From Pseudobutyrivibrio xylanivorans (lineage in GTDB: Bacteria > Bacillota > Clostridia > Lachnospirales > Lachnospiraceae), in contig NZ_VTVE01000004.1 of NCBI RefSeq assembly GCF_010906925.1, forward strand, positions 186,001 through 250,000: 64,000 bases of DNA, in the 5' to 3' direction. The position numbers and the translations under genes were made by a program. Below are positions 43,020 through 51,960 of this stretch, in pieces. The notes under the pieces were generated by a model, which was given only the letters and a program-made list of their open reading frames with translations, searched no databases and was not told the origin of the DNA. Position 1 is the stretch's first letter; each line of letters begins with the position of its first letter.

Positions 43020-44909
43020 ATGTGTGGAATAGTTGGTTATACACAGAAGCAGAATAAAATGGTTCATGTATCAGTTTTAGAAAAAATGATGGATAGAATT
43101 GCCCATAGAGGACCGGATGGAAGTGGGCTTTATTATGATGCGAATATTGCAATAGGACATAGAAGATTGGCAATTATTGATGTGGATGGTGGCGAGCAGC
43201 CTATGAAAAATGAAGACCAATCCATAGTATGTGCCTTTAATGGAGAAATTTATAATTACAAAGAGTTAAGGATATATTTAATTGCTATAGGACATGAATT
43301 TAAAACAAATTGTGATACAGAGGTTTTAATTCATGGCTATGAGGAATGGGGCTATGAATTGCCTAAAAAACTCAGGGGAATGTTCTCCTTTGTTATTTGG
43401 GATGCAAAAAATAAAGAACTTTTCTGTGCACGAGATAATTTTGGAATCAAGCCATTTTACTATTATTTAAAAGATGGAAATTTCATGTTTGGAAGTGAGA
43501 TAAAGAGCTTTCTTGAACATCCAGATTTTGAAAAAGAGCTAAATATGAAGCAATTAGAACGCTATTTAACTTATCAGTATTCGCCAGGAGATGAGACATT
43601 TTTTAAAAATGTTTACAAGTTGCCACCAGCCCACTATCTGGTTAGACGCGGTGAAAAAATGGAATTGGTGCAGTATTGGTATCCAGTTCGAAATGAAGAT
43701 AAAGAGACTTCCATTGATGAATTCGCAAATAAGATAAGCGAGATTATGGAAGATTCTGTTAAGGCTCACAAGATAAGTGATGTAGAGGTTGGAAGTTTTC
43801 TTTCCTCTGGAGTGGATTCTACTTATTTATCTGCAATTTCTAAGGTGGACAAGACCTTTACCCTTGGATATGATGAAGAAAGATATGATGAATCATCTAA
43901 GGTTAAAAGTTTTCCAAAATCAGAGGATTACAAGAATTATTCAAGGATTCTTGGAAAAACAGAATTTTTCGATAGGGTTGGAGAGGTTCAGTATTACATG
44001 GATGAGCCGCTGGCAGATGCAGCTAGTATAGCTCTTTACTTTATAGATGAAGAGGCAGCAAAACATGTAAAAGTATGCCTTTCGGGAGAGGGGGCAGATG
44101 AGCTGTTTGGCGGATACAATGTCTATAAAGAGCCATTTATGTGGCAGGGGTATAACAAAATAAATCCTATTATAAGAAAGGGAATAGGTGCCATTGCAGA
44201 ATTATTGCCTTCAATGCCAGGCAGAAATTTTGTTGTACGACATGCTAGCTCTGTAAAGGACAGATATATTGGACCTACATGTTTGTTTTCTGAAAAGGAA
44301 AAAAGAAAACTTCTTAAAAATTACATTGGAGTAGAAAAGAAAAAAGTCTCTTTATCAGTTCATTCCACAGAATCTGTTGAGGATGATATAAACTACATGC
44401 AGAAGACTGATTTAACTCAATGGTTAGTTGGAGACATTCTGTTAAAGGCAGACAAAATGAGCATGGCCCATAGTCTTGAGGTTAGAGTTCCATTTTTGGA
44501 TAAGGAAGTTTTTGATGTAGCTAGTCGTTTGCCTGTTTCATATAGAGCTAATAAAGAAGCTACAAAAATTGCTTTCAGAAAATGCGCTGAAAAGGTAGTA
44601 GGTGATGAGGCGGCAAATAGAATGAAGAAGGGTTTCCCTGTACCTATTAGAGACTGGATAAAGGAGGAACCTTATCATCAGAAAATAAAAGATGCATTTG
44701 AAAGCCAGACTGCAAAGAAATTTTTTAACAGCAAGATGTTAGTGCGTATGTTAGAAAAGCATGTGTCTAATAAGGGAGATTACTGGAGATATATCTGGTG
44801 CATATATGTATTTTTAATCTGGTATGAAAGATTTTTCGAACCAGTTAGAGAGGAAGTGAAAATCAATCCCCAAAATGAGCAGATGAAACCAGTTTATTTA
44901 CATGCATAG
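43020..44909 (+). CDS. asnB: Asparagine synthase (glutamine-hydrolysing)
   Basis: 629 residues. The class II amidotransferase domain begins MCGIVGYTQ with nucleophile Cys2, RIAHRGPDGSG, HRRLAIIDV and FNGEIYNYKELR. The synthetase domain carries the ATP loop SFLSSGVDSTYLSA, then CLSGEGADELFGGYNVYKE and LLKADKMSMAHSLEVRVPFLD. It makes Asn from Asp, Gln and ATP. AAGGAGGTG lies 9 bases before ATG 43020. It is monocistronic, bounded by the phased operator upstream and a strong terminator downstream, and separate from the attenuated asnS-asnA operon. Confidence 0.95.
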   Translation: MCGIVGYTQKQNKMVHVSVLEKMMDRIAHRGPDGSGLYYDANIAIGHRRLAIIDVDGGEQPMKNEDQSIVCAFNGEIYNYKELRIYLIAIGHEFKTNCDTEVLIHGYEEWGYELPKKLRGMFSFVIWDAKNKELFCARDNFGIKPFYYYLKDGNFMFGSEIKSFLEHPDFEKELNMKQLERYLTYQYSPGDETFFKNVYKLPPAHYLVRRGEKMELVQYWYPVRNEDKETSIDEFANKISEIMEDSVKAHKISDVEVGSFLSSGVDSTYLSAISKVDKTFTLGYDEERYDESSKVKSFPKSEDYKNYSRILGKTEFFDRVGEVQYYMDEPLADAASIALYFIDEEAAKHVKVCLSGEGADELFGGYNVYKEPFMWQGYNKINPIIRKGIGAIAELLPSMPGRNFVVRHASSVKDRYIGPTCLFSEKEKRKLLKNYIGVEKKKVSLSVHSTESVEDDINYMQKTDLTQWLVGDILLKADKMSMAHSLEVRVPFLDKEVFDVASRLPVSYRANKEATKIAFRKCAEKVVGDEAANRMKKGFPVPIRDWIKEEPYHQKIKDAFESQTAKKFFNSKMLVRMLEKHVSNKGDYWRYIWCIYVFLIWYERFFEPVREEVKINPQNEQMKPVYLHA

Positions 44910-44960
44910 GAGAGTTGGTTTATTGTAATTTGCTGCTAGATAGTGATAATATAATAGCAA

Positions 44961-45003
44961 GCAGACAATGAAGTCTAAAAGGGACTCATTGTCTGCTTTT
45001 TTG
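44961..45003 (+). terminator. Terminator after asnB
   Basis: GCAGACAATGA (44961-44971) pairs perfectly with TCATTGTCTGC (44986-44996), followed by TTTTTTG. Confidence 0.92.
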
Positions 45004-45037
45004 TTTGCTAAAAAGTTATTAAAAAGGAGAAATAGAA

Positions 45038-46954
45038 TTGAAAGACGGTTTCATAAAAGTGGCAGCAATAACTCCTAATGTTAAAGTTGCTGACGTGGAT
45101 TATAACTGCCAGGAAATAGTGAAGAGAATACAAGAGGCAGCGGAAAAGGATGCTAAGGTAATGGTGTTTCCAGAACTTAGCATTACAGGCTATACTTGTC
45201 AGGATTTGTTTTTGCAGGATGCTTTGCTTGAAGCAGCAAAATGTGGCTTAAAGACTATAAAAAATTATAGTAGGAATATTGATGGAATAATATTTGTGGG
45301 CTTGCCATTAGATTTTAATGGAAAGCTTTACAATGTTGCAGCAGCAATCTCTAGGGGGAAAATACAGGGAATAGTGCCTAAAATATATTTGCCTAACTAC
45401 AGTGAATTTTATGAAGCAAGGCATTTTATGTCAGGAAAAGATATTCAAACCACAATAGTAATAGATGGGGAAGAAATACCTTTTGGAACAAATCAAATTT
45501 TCACTTGTGAGGATATGCCATCTCTTAGAATCGCAGTAGAGCTATGCGAGGATTTGTGGGTGCCAAATCCACCTAGTGTTAATCATTGTTTAGAAGGGGC
45601 AAATGTAATTGTAAATTTATCTGCTTCTGATCAGATTATAGGAAAGGCCAGATATAGAAGAAATCTCGTTAATAGCCAGTCAGCGCGGCTTGTGTGTGGA
45701 TATATATATACATCAGCAGGTCCTAGTGAATCTACTCAGGATGTAGTCTATTCCGGACATAATATCATATCTGAAAATGGTAAAATTCTTTCGGAATCAA
45801 AGCTTTTGGGGGAAGAAATGACTGTTTCAGAAATTGATACTAAATATCTAGAAGCGGAGCGGAGGAAAATGACGACTTATCAGACTTCGCAGAATAATGA
45901 AAATAGATACGTATATACGAATTTCACTCTAGAAATAATTGAGACGAATTTGACACGAATCATAGAACCGAAGCCATTTGTTCCTTCAATGATAGCGGAG
46001 CGTGAATTGCGAAGCAATGAAATTCTTACTATTCAGGCAATGGGGCTAAAAAAGAGACTAGAGCATATAGGATGTAAGACAGCAGTAATAGGTATTTCTG
46101 GCGGACTTGATTCTACACTTGCACTACTTGTTACTGCAAAAGCTTTTGACTATTTAGGTCTCGATAGAAAAGGAATAGTTGCTGTGACTATGCCTGGATT
46201 TGGAACCACAGACAGAACCTATGACAACGCAGTCAGATTGATAAAAGAGATTGGAGCTACATTTAAGGAAGTTAGTATCGTAAATGCGGTAGAGCAGCAC
46301 TTTAATGATATAGAACAGGACCCAAATAATCACGATGTAACTTATGAAAATAGTCAGGCTAGAGAGCGTACTCAGATTTTGATGGATATAGCTAACAAAG
46401 AAAATGGCATTGTAATTGGTACAGGTGATTTGTCGGAGCTTGCACTTGGATGGGCAACATATAATGGTGACCATATGTCTATGTATGCTGTAAATGTTTC
46501 CATTCCAAAGACTCTAGTTAGATATTTAGTTCAATACTATGCAGATACTTGTGAAAAAGATGTTTTAAGTAAAACTCTCTATGATGTGTTGGATACACCT
46601 GTGTCTCCAGAACTATTACCTCCAACCAAAGGAGAAATATCCCAGAAAACAGAAGATTTGGTGGGACCATACGAACTGCATGATTTCTTCATTTACCATA
46701 TGCTTAGACTTCAGCAGAGTCCCGCTAAGATATATCGTTTGGCAAAAATCGCATTTACGAATCAGTATTCGGATGAAGAAATATTAAAATGGGAAAAGAT
46801 TTTTTGTAAGAGATTTTTTGCACAACACTTTAAGAGAAGCTGTCTTCCAGATGGCCCTAAGGTGGGCTCGGTTGCAGTATCGCCAAGGGGAGACCTTAGA
46901 ATGCCATCAGATGCCAGCGCAGCTATGTGGCTAAAGGAGTTAGAATGTCTTTAA
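45038..46954 (+). CDS. nadE: Glutamine-dependent NAD+ synthetase
   Basis: 638 residues. An N-terminal nitrilase-type glutaminase domain (Glu in FPELSITGYTC, Lys in GIVPKIYLPNYSEFYE, Cys in VELCEDLWVPNPPS) is fused to the NAD synthetase domain (ATP loop GISGGLDSTLALL, TMPGFGTTDRTYDNA, TGDLSELALGW, ELLPPTKGEISQKTED). It amidates deamido-NAD with glutamine. The start is TTG 45038, supported by AAAGGAGA 7 bases upstream; no ATG lies nearby. It converges with the LysR gene and overlaps its end by 4 bases, without an intervening terminator. Confidence 0.94.
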   Translation: MKDGFIKVAAITPNVKVADVDYNCQEIVKRIQEAAEKDAKVMVFPELSITGYTCQDLFLQDALLEAAKCGLKTIKNYSRNIDGIIFVGLPLDFNGKLYNVAAAISRGKIQGIVPKIYLPNYSEFYEARHFMSGKDIQTTIVIDGEEIPFGTNQIFTCEDMPSLRIAVELCEDLWVPNPPSVNHCLEGANVIVNLSASDQIIGKARYRRNLVNSQSARLVCGYIYTSAGPSESTQDVVYSGHNIISENGKILSESKLLGEEMTVSEIDTKYLEAERRKMTTYQTSQNNENRYVYTNFTLEIIETNLTRIIEPKPFVPSMIAERELRSNEILTIQAMGLKKRLEHIGCKTAVIGISGGLDSTLALLVTAKAFDYLGLDRKGIVAVTMPGFGTTDRTYDNAVRLIKEIGATFKEVSIVNAVEQHFNDIEQDPNNHDVTYENSQARERTQILMDIANKENGIVIGTGDLSELALGWATYNGDHMSMYAVNVSIPKTLVRYLVQYYADTCEKDVLSKTLYDVLDTPVSPELLPPTKGEISQKTEDLVGPYELHDFFIYHMLRLQQSPAKIYRLAKIAFTNQYSDEEILKWEKIFCKRFFAQHFKRSCLPDGPKVGSVAVSPRGDLRMPSDASAAMWLKELECL

Positions 46955-47835
46955 GCATTTTTAAAATAATCTACTAGGGCACCCTTCAATGCATTAGCTT
47001 CTGCACTTAATATGTTGCCCTTGCTGCTGACAATATATAGTTTTTTTACAAGAGTGTCTTCTTTGAATCTCAGCACTTTAATTTTGTCGGAAGTATTCTT
47101 TTTGGCTAGATATAAAAGACTCATTCCAAGGGCATAATTTTCTTCAGCCATTTTGTGAATCAAGTGAACGTCCGAGGTTTCAAGAATTATATTGGGAAAT
47201 TCCACTGGGTGATCAAAATTATAAAGCTGATTTATGCTAGTAGATGACTTGGCATCTTTTACTACAATAGATTCACCTGTTAATTCAGAAAAAGACACGG
47301 TATCATTTTGGGCAAGAGGATGTTTTTTATTAACAACCAGACAAAATGGTTCAGTACATAATTGTTCATAATCAAAGTAATGAGGGTTGAATGGGCCAGG
47401 TACTATGGCTAATTCAACCTTATTATTTTTTATCTTATCGAAGATATAATCATCAGTGAATTCTTTCATATTGATTCGTATTTCCGGAAAGCTATCATTG
47501 AATTTCTTGAAAAATTTAGCTGGAATTAGCTGGGGTACATCATATGAACAATAGATAGAAACTGTTTTAATAGTACTATGACTTTTGAATAATCTATCAG
47601 AAACTAAATCGTATTCATCGAGAATGTTACGAGCATGAATTGACAAACGAGCAGCATCTTTTGTAGGAACTATTCTATTATGGTGATGCTCAAAAAGGTT
47701 TACACCAAGTTCCTTTTCTAAGGCAGCAATAGTTTTGCTGATTCCCTGAGGTGTTACAAAAAGATTTGTTGCTGCTTTTGAAATACTTTTTGTTGAATAT
47801 ACTTCAAGAAAATATTTAAGCTGACGCTGATTCAT
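46951..47835 (-). CDS. LysR family transcriptional regulator
   Basis: 294 residues on the minus strand. The N-terminal winged helix (MNQRQLKYFLEVYSTKSISK, then AATNLFVTPQGISKTIAALE) is typical, as is the two-lobed effector domain (about 90-290). It is divergent from the amino-acid oxidation cluster, the standard position for a LysR activator of that cluster. Translation starts at 47835 behind AAGGGGG. Its mRNA leader holds a complete terminator-like hairpin (47855-47891), so its own synthesis may be attenuated. Confidence 0.9.
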   Translation of the reverse strand: MNQRQLKYFLEVYSTKSISKAATNLFVTPQGISKTIAALEKELGVNLFEHHHNRIVPTKDAARLSIHARNILDEYDLVSDRLFKSHSTIKTVSIYCSYDVPQLIPAKFFKKFNDSFPEIRINMKEFTDDYIFDKIKNNKVELAIVPGPFNPHYFDYEQLCTEPFCLVVNKKHPLAQNDTVSFSELTGESIVVKDAKSSTSINQLYNFDHPVEFPNIILETSDVHLIHKMAEENYALGMSLLYLAKKNTSDKIKVLRFKEDTLVKKLYIVSSKGNILSAEANALKGALVDYFKNA

Positions 47836-47851
47836 AATTTAATCCCCCTTA

Positions 47852-47889
47852 CAAAAAAATAAGGCGCACGATTAGAAACCGTGCGCCTT
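47852..47889 (-). terminator. Terminator-like hairpin in the lysR leader
   Basis: Read on the minus strand, AAGGCGCACG pairs perfectly with CGTGCGCCTT (47861-47870 with 47880-47889), then ATTTTTTT, only about 20 bases before the lysR start codon. It looks like an intrinsic terminator placed in the 5' leader. Confidence 0.75.
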
Positions 47890-47936
47890 TGCATTTGTTA
47901 GATTTATTATATCTATAGGTAGCATAAAGTCAAGTT

Positions 47937-47957
47937 ACTTTAACCAAATGGTTTAGC
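47937..47957. promoter_or_regulatory. Possible LysR operator in the divergent region
   Basis: TTAACC-AAAT-GGTTTA is a near-dyad with a T-N11-A core, in the middle of the 278-bp lysR/rid spacer. It is the only good dyad there besides the two hairpins. Confidence 0.35.
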
Positions 47958-48044
47958 AGATAAATAAAATTAGTGCTTTAACAATTTGTCTGATAATGAT
48001 ATAAATTACTCAACAACAATCAATCAACGTTATTAACACTGACG

Positions 48045-48083
48045 AACAAAGGCGTTCACACAAAATGTGTGAGCGCCTTTGTT
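48045..48083 (+). other. Long hairpin in the leader of the amino-acid oxidation operon
   Basis: A 17-bp stem with one wobble joins AACAAAGGCGTTCACAC (48045-48061) to GTGTGAGCGCCTTTGTT (48067-48083) around AAAAT. It ends in TTTGTTATAT, a poor T run, 31 bases before ATG 48114. Its core resembles the hairpin in the opposite lysR leader. Confidence 0.7.
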
Positions 48084-48113
48084 ATATGAGAATAAGAAAG
48101 TGAGGTAAGTGTT

Positions 48114-48506
48114 ATGGAATTGACTAGAACAAATTATAGCTCAGGCGCACCACTTGAAGAGAAGGTTGGTTATTCGAGAATGGTAAAGGTTGGACCTTAT
48201 ATAAAAATAGGAGGAACAACATCAGTTCAGCCTGATGGAACAGTTTATGGAGTTGATGCATATGAGCAGACAAAATATGTACTTGATAAACAGATAAAGC
48301 TTTTGGAACAGGCAGGAGCTAAGAAAGAGGATGTATTCTCAGTTTTTATTTACACAACTGATATTAGCCAAGGAAAAGAAATATGCGAAGCTTATTCAGA
48401 ATTCTTTAAAGAAGTAAAACCTTTAAACACAATGGTTGAAATATCAAGACTAAATCGTGAGACACAATTTGTTGAGATTGAAATGGAAGCAATGCTTACA
48501 GAATAA
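48114..48506 (+). CDS. RidA/YjgF-family protein with Asn in place of the catalytic Arg
   Basis: 130 residues of the Rid family (YSRMVKVGPYIKIGGTTSVQ, EQTKYVLDKQIKLLEQAGAK, VFSVFIYTTDI, VEISRL). RidA proteins hydrolyse reactive enamine/imine intermediates, and the activity needs Arg105 in a P-x-R-x-x-V-E motif. Here the motif is PLNTMVEI, with Asn105. It therefore belongs to a Rid subgroup without the standard deaminase residue. As first gene of an amino-acid/amine oxidation cluster that should release imines, a role in imine handling or sensing is still plausible. Confidence 0.85.
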   Translation: MELTRTNYSSGAPLEEKVGYSRMVKVGPYIKIGGTTSVQPDGTVYGVDAYEQTKYVLDKQIKLLEQAGAKKEDVFSVFIYTTDISQGKEICEAYSEFFKEVKPLNTMVEISRLNRETQFVEIEMEAMLTE

Positions 48507-48521
48507 AGCAAGGAGGCCAAG

Positions 48522-48830
48522 ATGAGTAGAATAACTGAACATCCAATACTTGGAGTAAAGGAAGAAAAGAAACTGGTATCTTTCACATTCGATGGCAAAG
48601 ACTTGCAGGGATATGAAGGCGAGCCAATTGCAATTGCACTTAAAGCAAATGGAGTAATGATTCATAGATATACGAAAAAGGAACATAAACCAAGAGGTTT
48701 GTTTTGTGCAATCGGAAGATGTACAGACTGCGTAATGGTAGTAGATGGAGAACCAAATATCAGAACTTGTGTGACACCTCTGAAGGAAGGCATGACCGTA
48801 CAGACACAGGACGGGGTCAAGGCAATGTAA
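48522..48830 (+). CDS. Small 2Fe-2S subunit of an amino-acid/amine dehydrogenase (HcnA-like)
   Basis: 102 residues with a plant-type 2Fe-2S pattern: GLFCAIGRCTDCVMVVDGEP followed by NIRTCVTPL (C-x4-C-x2-C-x(n)-C). Such small ferredoxin-like subunits (HcnA, opine oxidase and D-hydroxyproline dehydrogenase gamma chains) pass electrons within multi-subunit flavoenzymes. It sits 15 bases after the rid gene and 40 before the FAD/4Fe-4S subunit. AAGGAGG precedes ATG 48522. Confidence 0.85.
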   Translation: MSRITEHPILGVKEEKKLVSFTFDGKDLQGYEGEPIAIALKANGVMIHRYTKKEHKPRGLFCAIGRCTDCVMVVDGEPNIRTCVTPLKEGMTVQTQDGVKAM

Positions 48831-48870
48831 GAGGCAGAAAGAAATTATAGTAAAACGGGAGGTGTGTTAG

Positions 48871-50448
48871 ATGGATAGATATGAAGTGATAGTTGTAGGA
48901 GCTGGCCCTTCTGGACTATCAGCAGCAATTGAGGCAGCTAAACGAGGACTTAATGTAATCGTATTTGATGAAAATGATAAGCCAGGTGGACAACTTTTTA
49001 AGCAAATTCATAAGTTCTTTGGTTCAAAAGAACATCATGCAAAAATCAGAGGATTTCATATAGGAGAAGAACTTTTAGCAGAAGCTGCAGAAGTAGGTGT
49101 AGAGGTAGTACTTGGGGCGACGGTAATCGGATTATATTCAGATAAAGAAGTAAGTGTACGAATCGGTGAAGAAATCAAGCATTACAAGGGCGATACAGTA
49201 ATTGTAGCTACTGGAGCAGCAGAGAATATGGTTACATTCCCAGGTTGGACTCTTCCTGGAGTTATTGGAGCTGGTGCAGCTCAGACAATGATGAACATCC
49301 ATGGAATTCAGCCTGGTAAAAAGATTTTAATGCTTGGTTCAGGAAATGTAGGACTTGTAGTTTCCTTCCAGCTGCTTCAGGCAGGATGTGAGGTGGTTGC
49401 ACTTGTAGATGCAGCTCCAAAGATTGGTGGATATGGTGTTCATGCTGCTAAGGTGGCAAGATGCGGAGTACCATTTTATCTTTCTCACACCATCAAGGAA
49501 GCTCATGGAACAGATCAGCTAACTGGTGTCACTATCAATGAGGTTGATGAAAAATTTAGACCTATTGAAGGAACAGAAAAATATTTTGAGGTAGATACAA
49601 TTTGTATGGCTGTTGGTCTTTCCCCAATGTCTCAGCTTCTTAAGATGGCTGGTTGTGAAATGGAGGATAATCCAAAAAGAGGCGGACAGGTACCTATCGT
49701 TGATGAATATGGAGAAACTTCTGTTTCAGGTGTATTTGCAGCAGGAGATGTTTCCGGAATCGAAGAAGCATCTTCGGCAATGATCGAAGGTAAGATGGCT
49801 GGTGTTTGTGTTTGCGGATACTTAGGCTACATCACAGATGAGGAAAAGGACGCAGAACTATTAAAACTTGAAAAGGATTTGGAAAGCCTAAGACAAGGAA
49901 TGTTTGCTCCTAAAAATAGAGGAAAGCTTATTGAGAAGACTGAAGAGGGAATTGATATTTCAATGAATCTTTTAAAGAAAGGCTATGTAGCTGATGACGA
50001 AATTGAAAGATTCCCAGGTGTTGTTCACAAGGTAGGTGTTCATCCAGTTATGGAGTGTACTCAGAATATTCCTTGTAACCCATGTCAGGATGCTTGCAGC
50101 AAAGGATGTATTTCAATTGGGAATAACATTACTTGCCTTCCATTTATTAAAGAGGATAGCAATTGCATTAACTGCGGAATGTGCGTAGCTAGTTGTTCTG
50201 GTCAGGCAATTTTCCTTGTTGATGAGGATTGCGGCGACGGTACAGCAACTGTGACACTTCCTTATGAATTCTTACCTTTACCGGAGGTTGGGGATAAAGG
50301 CTATGGACTTTCTAGAAATGGAGAGAAGATTTGTGACGCTGAAATTGTATCAGTTAAGAGCGTGAAGGCTTTTGATCATACAAATCTTGTCACTATGAAA
50401 GTTCCAAAGGAATATGCAATGAAAGCAAGATTTTTCAAATGCAGTTAG
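48871..50448 (+). CDS. FAD/NAD-binding oxidoreductase subunit with C-terminal 2[4Fe-4S] domain (HcnB-like alpha chain)
   Basis: 525 residues. It has an N-terminal FAD Rossmann motif VVGAGPSGLSAAIEAAKRG, a second dinucleotide motif MLGSGNVGLVVSFQLLQAG and the FAD end motif VFAAGDVSGIEEASSAMIEG. The C-terminal part has cysteine sets CTQNIPCNPCQDAC and CINCGMCVASC, enough for two 4Fe-4S clusters. HcnB-type alpha chains of opine, glycine or proline dehydrogenases usually lack this ferredoxin domain. It suggests that electrons leave to a low-potential carrier rather than to oxygen, as expected in an anaerobe. Confidence 0.88.
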   Translation: MDRYEVIVVGAGPSGLSAAIEAAKRGLNVIVFDENDKPGGQLFKQIHKFFGSKEHHAKIRGFHIGEELLAEAAEVGVEVVLGATVIGLYSDKEVSVRIGEEIKHYKGDTVIVATGAAENMVTFPGWTLPGVIGAGAAQTMMNIHGIQPGKKILMLGSGNVGLVVSFQLLQAGCEVVALVDAAPKIGGYGVHAAKVARCGVPFYLSHTIKEAHGTDQLTGVTINEVDEKFRPIEGTEKYFEVDTICMAVGLSPMSQLLKMAGCEMEDNPKRGGQVPIVDEYGETSVSGVFAAGDVSGIEEASSAMIEGKMAGVCVCGYLGYITDEEKDAELLKLEKDLESLRQGMFAPKNRGKLIEKTEEGIDISMNLLKKGYVADDEIERFPGVVHKVGVHPVMECTQNIPCNPCQDACSKGCISIGNNITCLPFIKEDSNCINCGMCVASCSGQAIFLVDEDCGDGTATVTLPYEFLPLPEVGDKGYGLSRNGEKICDAEIVSVKSVKAFDHTNLVTMKVPKEYAMKARFFKCS

Positions 50449-50459
50449 GAGGTAATCAG

Positions 50460-50777
50460 ATGAGTGTAATTGATAGATCAGTTGATATTGGTGGATTTGT
50501 TCCTCAGCCAGATGATGACATGCTTATTTGCAGATGCGAAGAAATCACAAAAGGAGAGATTCGAAAAGCAGTTCATGCAGGTATGTGGACAATGACAGAA
50601 ATAAGAAGATATCTTCGCACAGGAATGGGACTTTGCCAAGGGCAAACTTGTTCAAGACTTGTAAAAGGAATTGTTGCAAGAGAACTTGGAGTAAGTCCAG
50701 CGGAGCTTGAGCCGGCAACAGCTCGTTCTCCTATGAGACCAACGGAGATGAAGGTTCTTGGCAAGGAGGTGAGCTGA
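50460..50777 (+). CDS. BFD-like 2Fe-2S subunit
   Basis: 105 residues from ATG 50460 (AGGAGGT upstream; a longer frame starts inside the previous gene). Cysteines in MLICRCEEITKGEI and GLCQGQTCSRL match the bacterioferritin-associated-ferredoxin fold found as a domain or small subunit of opine oxidases and HcnABC-type enzymes. It starts 11 bases after the alpha-chain stop and ends 1 base before the DAO subunit. Confidence 0.82.
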   Translation: MSVIDRSVDIGGFVPQPDDDMLICRCEEITKGEIRKAVHAGMWTMTEIRRYLRTGMGLCQGQTCSRLVKGIVARELGVSPAELEPATARSPMRPTEMKVLGKEVS

Positions 50778-50778
50778 T

Positions 50779-51921
50779 ATGGAAAACAAAAACAAAGCGG
50801 ATGTAGTGGTTGTTGGTGGTGGAATTATAGGATGTGCAACAGCTTACTACCTTAGTAAGAGAGGTAAATCAGTAATCGTTCTGGAGGCTAGTGAAAATAT
50901 TGGAAATGGCGGTTCCTCAAGAAACGGTGGCGGTGTAAGACAATCAGGTAGAGACCCCAGAGAACTTCCACTTGCGATGTATGGAATCAAAGAACTTTGG
51001 CCAGAGCTTTCTAAGGAACTTGGAGTTGATTGTGAATATCACAAAGATGGCAATTTACGACTTGGAAAAAACGAGAAGCATAAAGAAATACTCCAGGGGC
51101 TTACAGATAGAGCAGTTGCTTGTGGCTTAGATGTAAGAATGATTGACGCCGACGAGATTAAAGAAATTAATCCTTATCTTTCAGATGAAGTAACATGCGC
51201 TAGTTGGTGTCCAACAGATGGTCATGCAAATCCAATGGTTACAACACTTGCATTTTACAAAAAAGCAAGGGAACAGGGAGTTAGATTTATCACTGGCGAA
51301 AAGGTAACAAGACTTAGAAAAATAAAAGGAAAACTTAGAGAAGTATATACAGAAGAAAACCTATATGAAGGCGATTATGTTGTAGTTGCAGCAGGATATG
51401 AATCAAGAGAAATTCTTGAAACTGTTGGAGTAGATGTTCCAATGCATCAAGAACTTTGTGAATGTCTTGTAACTGAGGCTGAGCCTCATATGTTTGACCA
51501 GATGCTTGGAACTGCAGAAGCAGATTTTTATGGACATCAGTCAGATCATGGCTCATTTGTATTCGGTGGAATGTCAGGACTTGAACTTAATAATAAAAAT
51601 ACAGGTCCAAAGAATTCTCCAAGTAATGCATCAATCACATCCCCTTGTATTTGCCGAGGAATTATGAAGTATTTCCCAGCTCTTGCAAATGCAAAGATTG
51701 TTAGAACATGGGCTGGTTATCTTGATATTTGTCAGGATGGTGTACCTGTTCTTGGATTTGTTAACGAGGTGCCAGGACTAGTTGTTGCTTGTGCTTTTTC
51801 AGGACATGGATTTGGTATAGCACCAGCGGTAGGAGAGCAGCTTGCAAGACTTATTATTGATGGGGCAACCACAGTTGATATTTCTGGTTTAAGATATGGC
51901 CGTTTTAAAGCCAAAATCTAG
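50779..51921 (+). CDS. FAD-dependent amino-acid/amine oxidoreductase, DAO family (HcnC-like beta chain)
   Basis: 380 residues. N-terminal FAD motif VVGGGIIGCATAYYLSKRGK, then SSRNGGGVRQSGRDP and C-terminal RTWAGYLDICQDGVPVLGF and GHGFGIAPAVGEQLARLI are typical of the sarcosine/glycine/D-amino-acid dehydrogenase family. This is the catalytic subunit that oxidises a C-N bond to an imine. The substrate cannot be read from sequence; opines, proline derivatives, D-amino acids or amines are all possible. It is the core of the cluster, with the two iron-sulfur subunits and the HcnB-like chain as partners. Confidence 0.88.
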   Translation: MENKNKADVVVVGGGIIGCATAYYLSKRGKSVIVLEASENIGNGGSSRNGGGVRQSGRDPRELPLAMYGIKELWPELSKELGVDCEYHKDGNLRLGKNEKHKEILQGLTDRAVACGLDVRMIDADEIKEINPYLSDEVTCASWCPTDGHANPMVTTLAFYKKAREQGVRFITGEKVTRLRKIKGKLREVYTEENLYEGDYVVVAAGYESREILETVGVDVPMHQELCECLVTEAEPHMFDQMLGTAEADFYGHQSDHGSFVFGGMSGLELNNKNTGPKNSPSNASITSPCICRGIMKYFPALANAKIVRTWAGYLDICQDGVPVLGFVNEVPGLVVACAFSGHGFGIAPAVGEQLARLIIDGATTVDISGLRYGRFKAKI

Positions 51922-51960
51922 AATCAGTTTATAAGAAATAAACCATAGGAGGATATGCTT

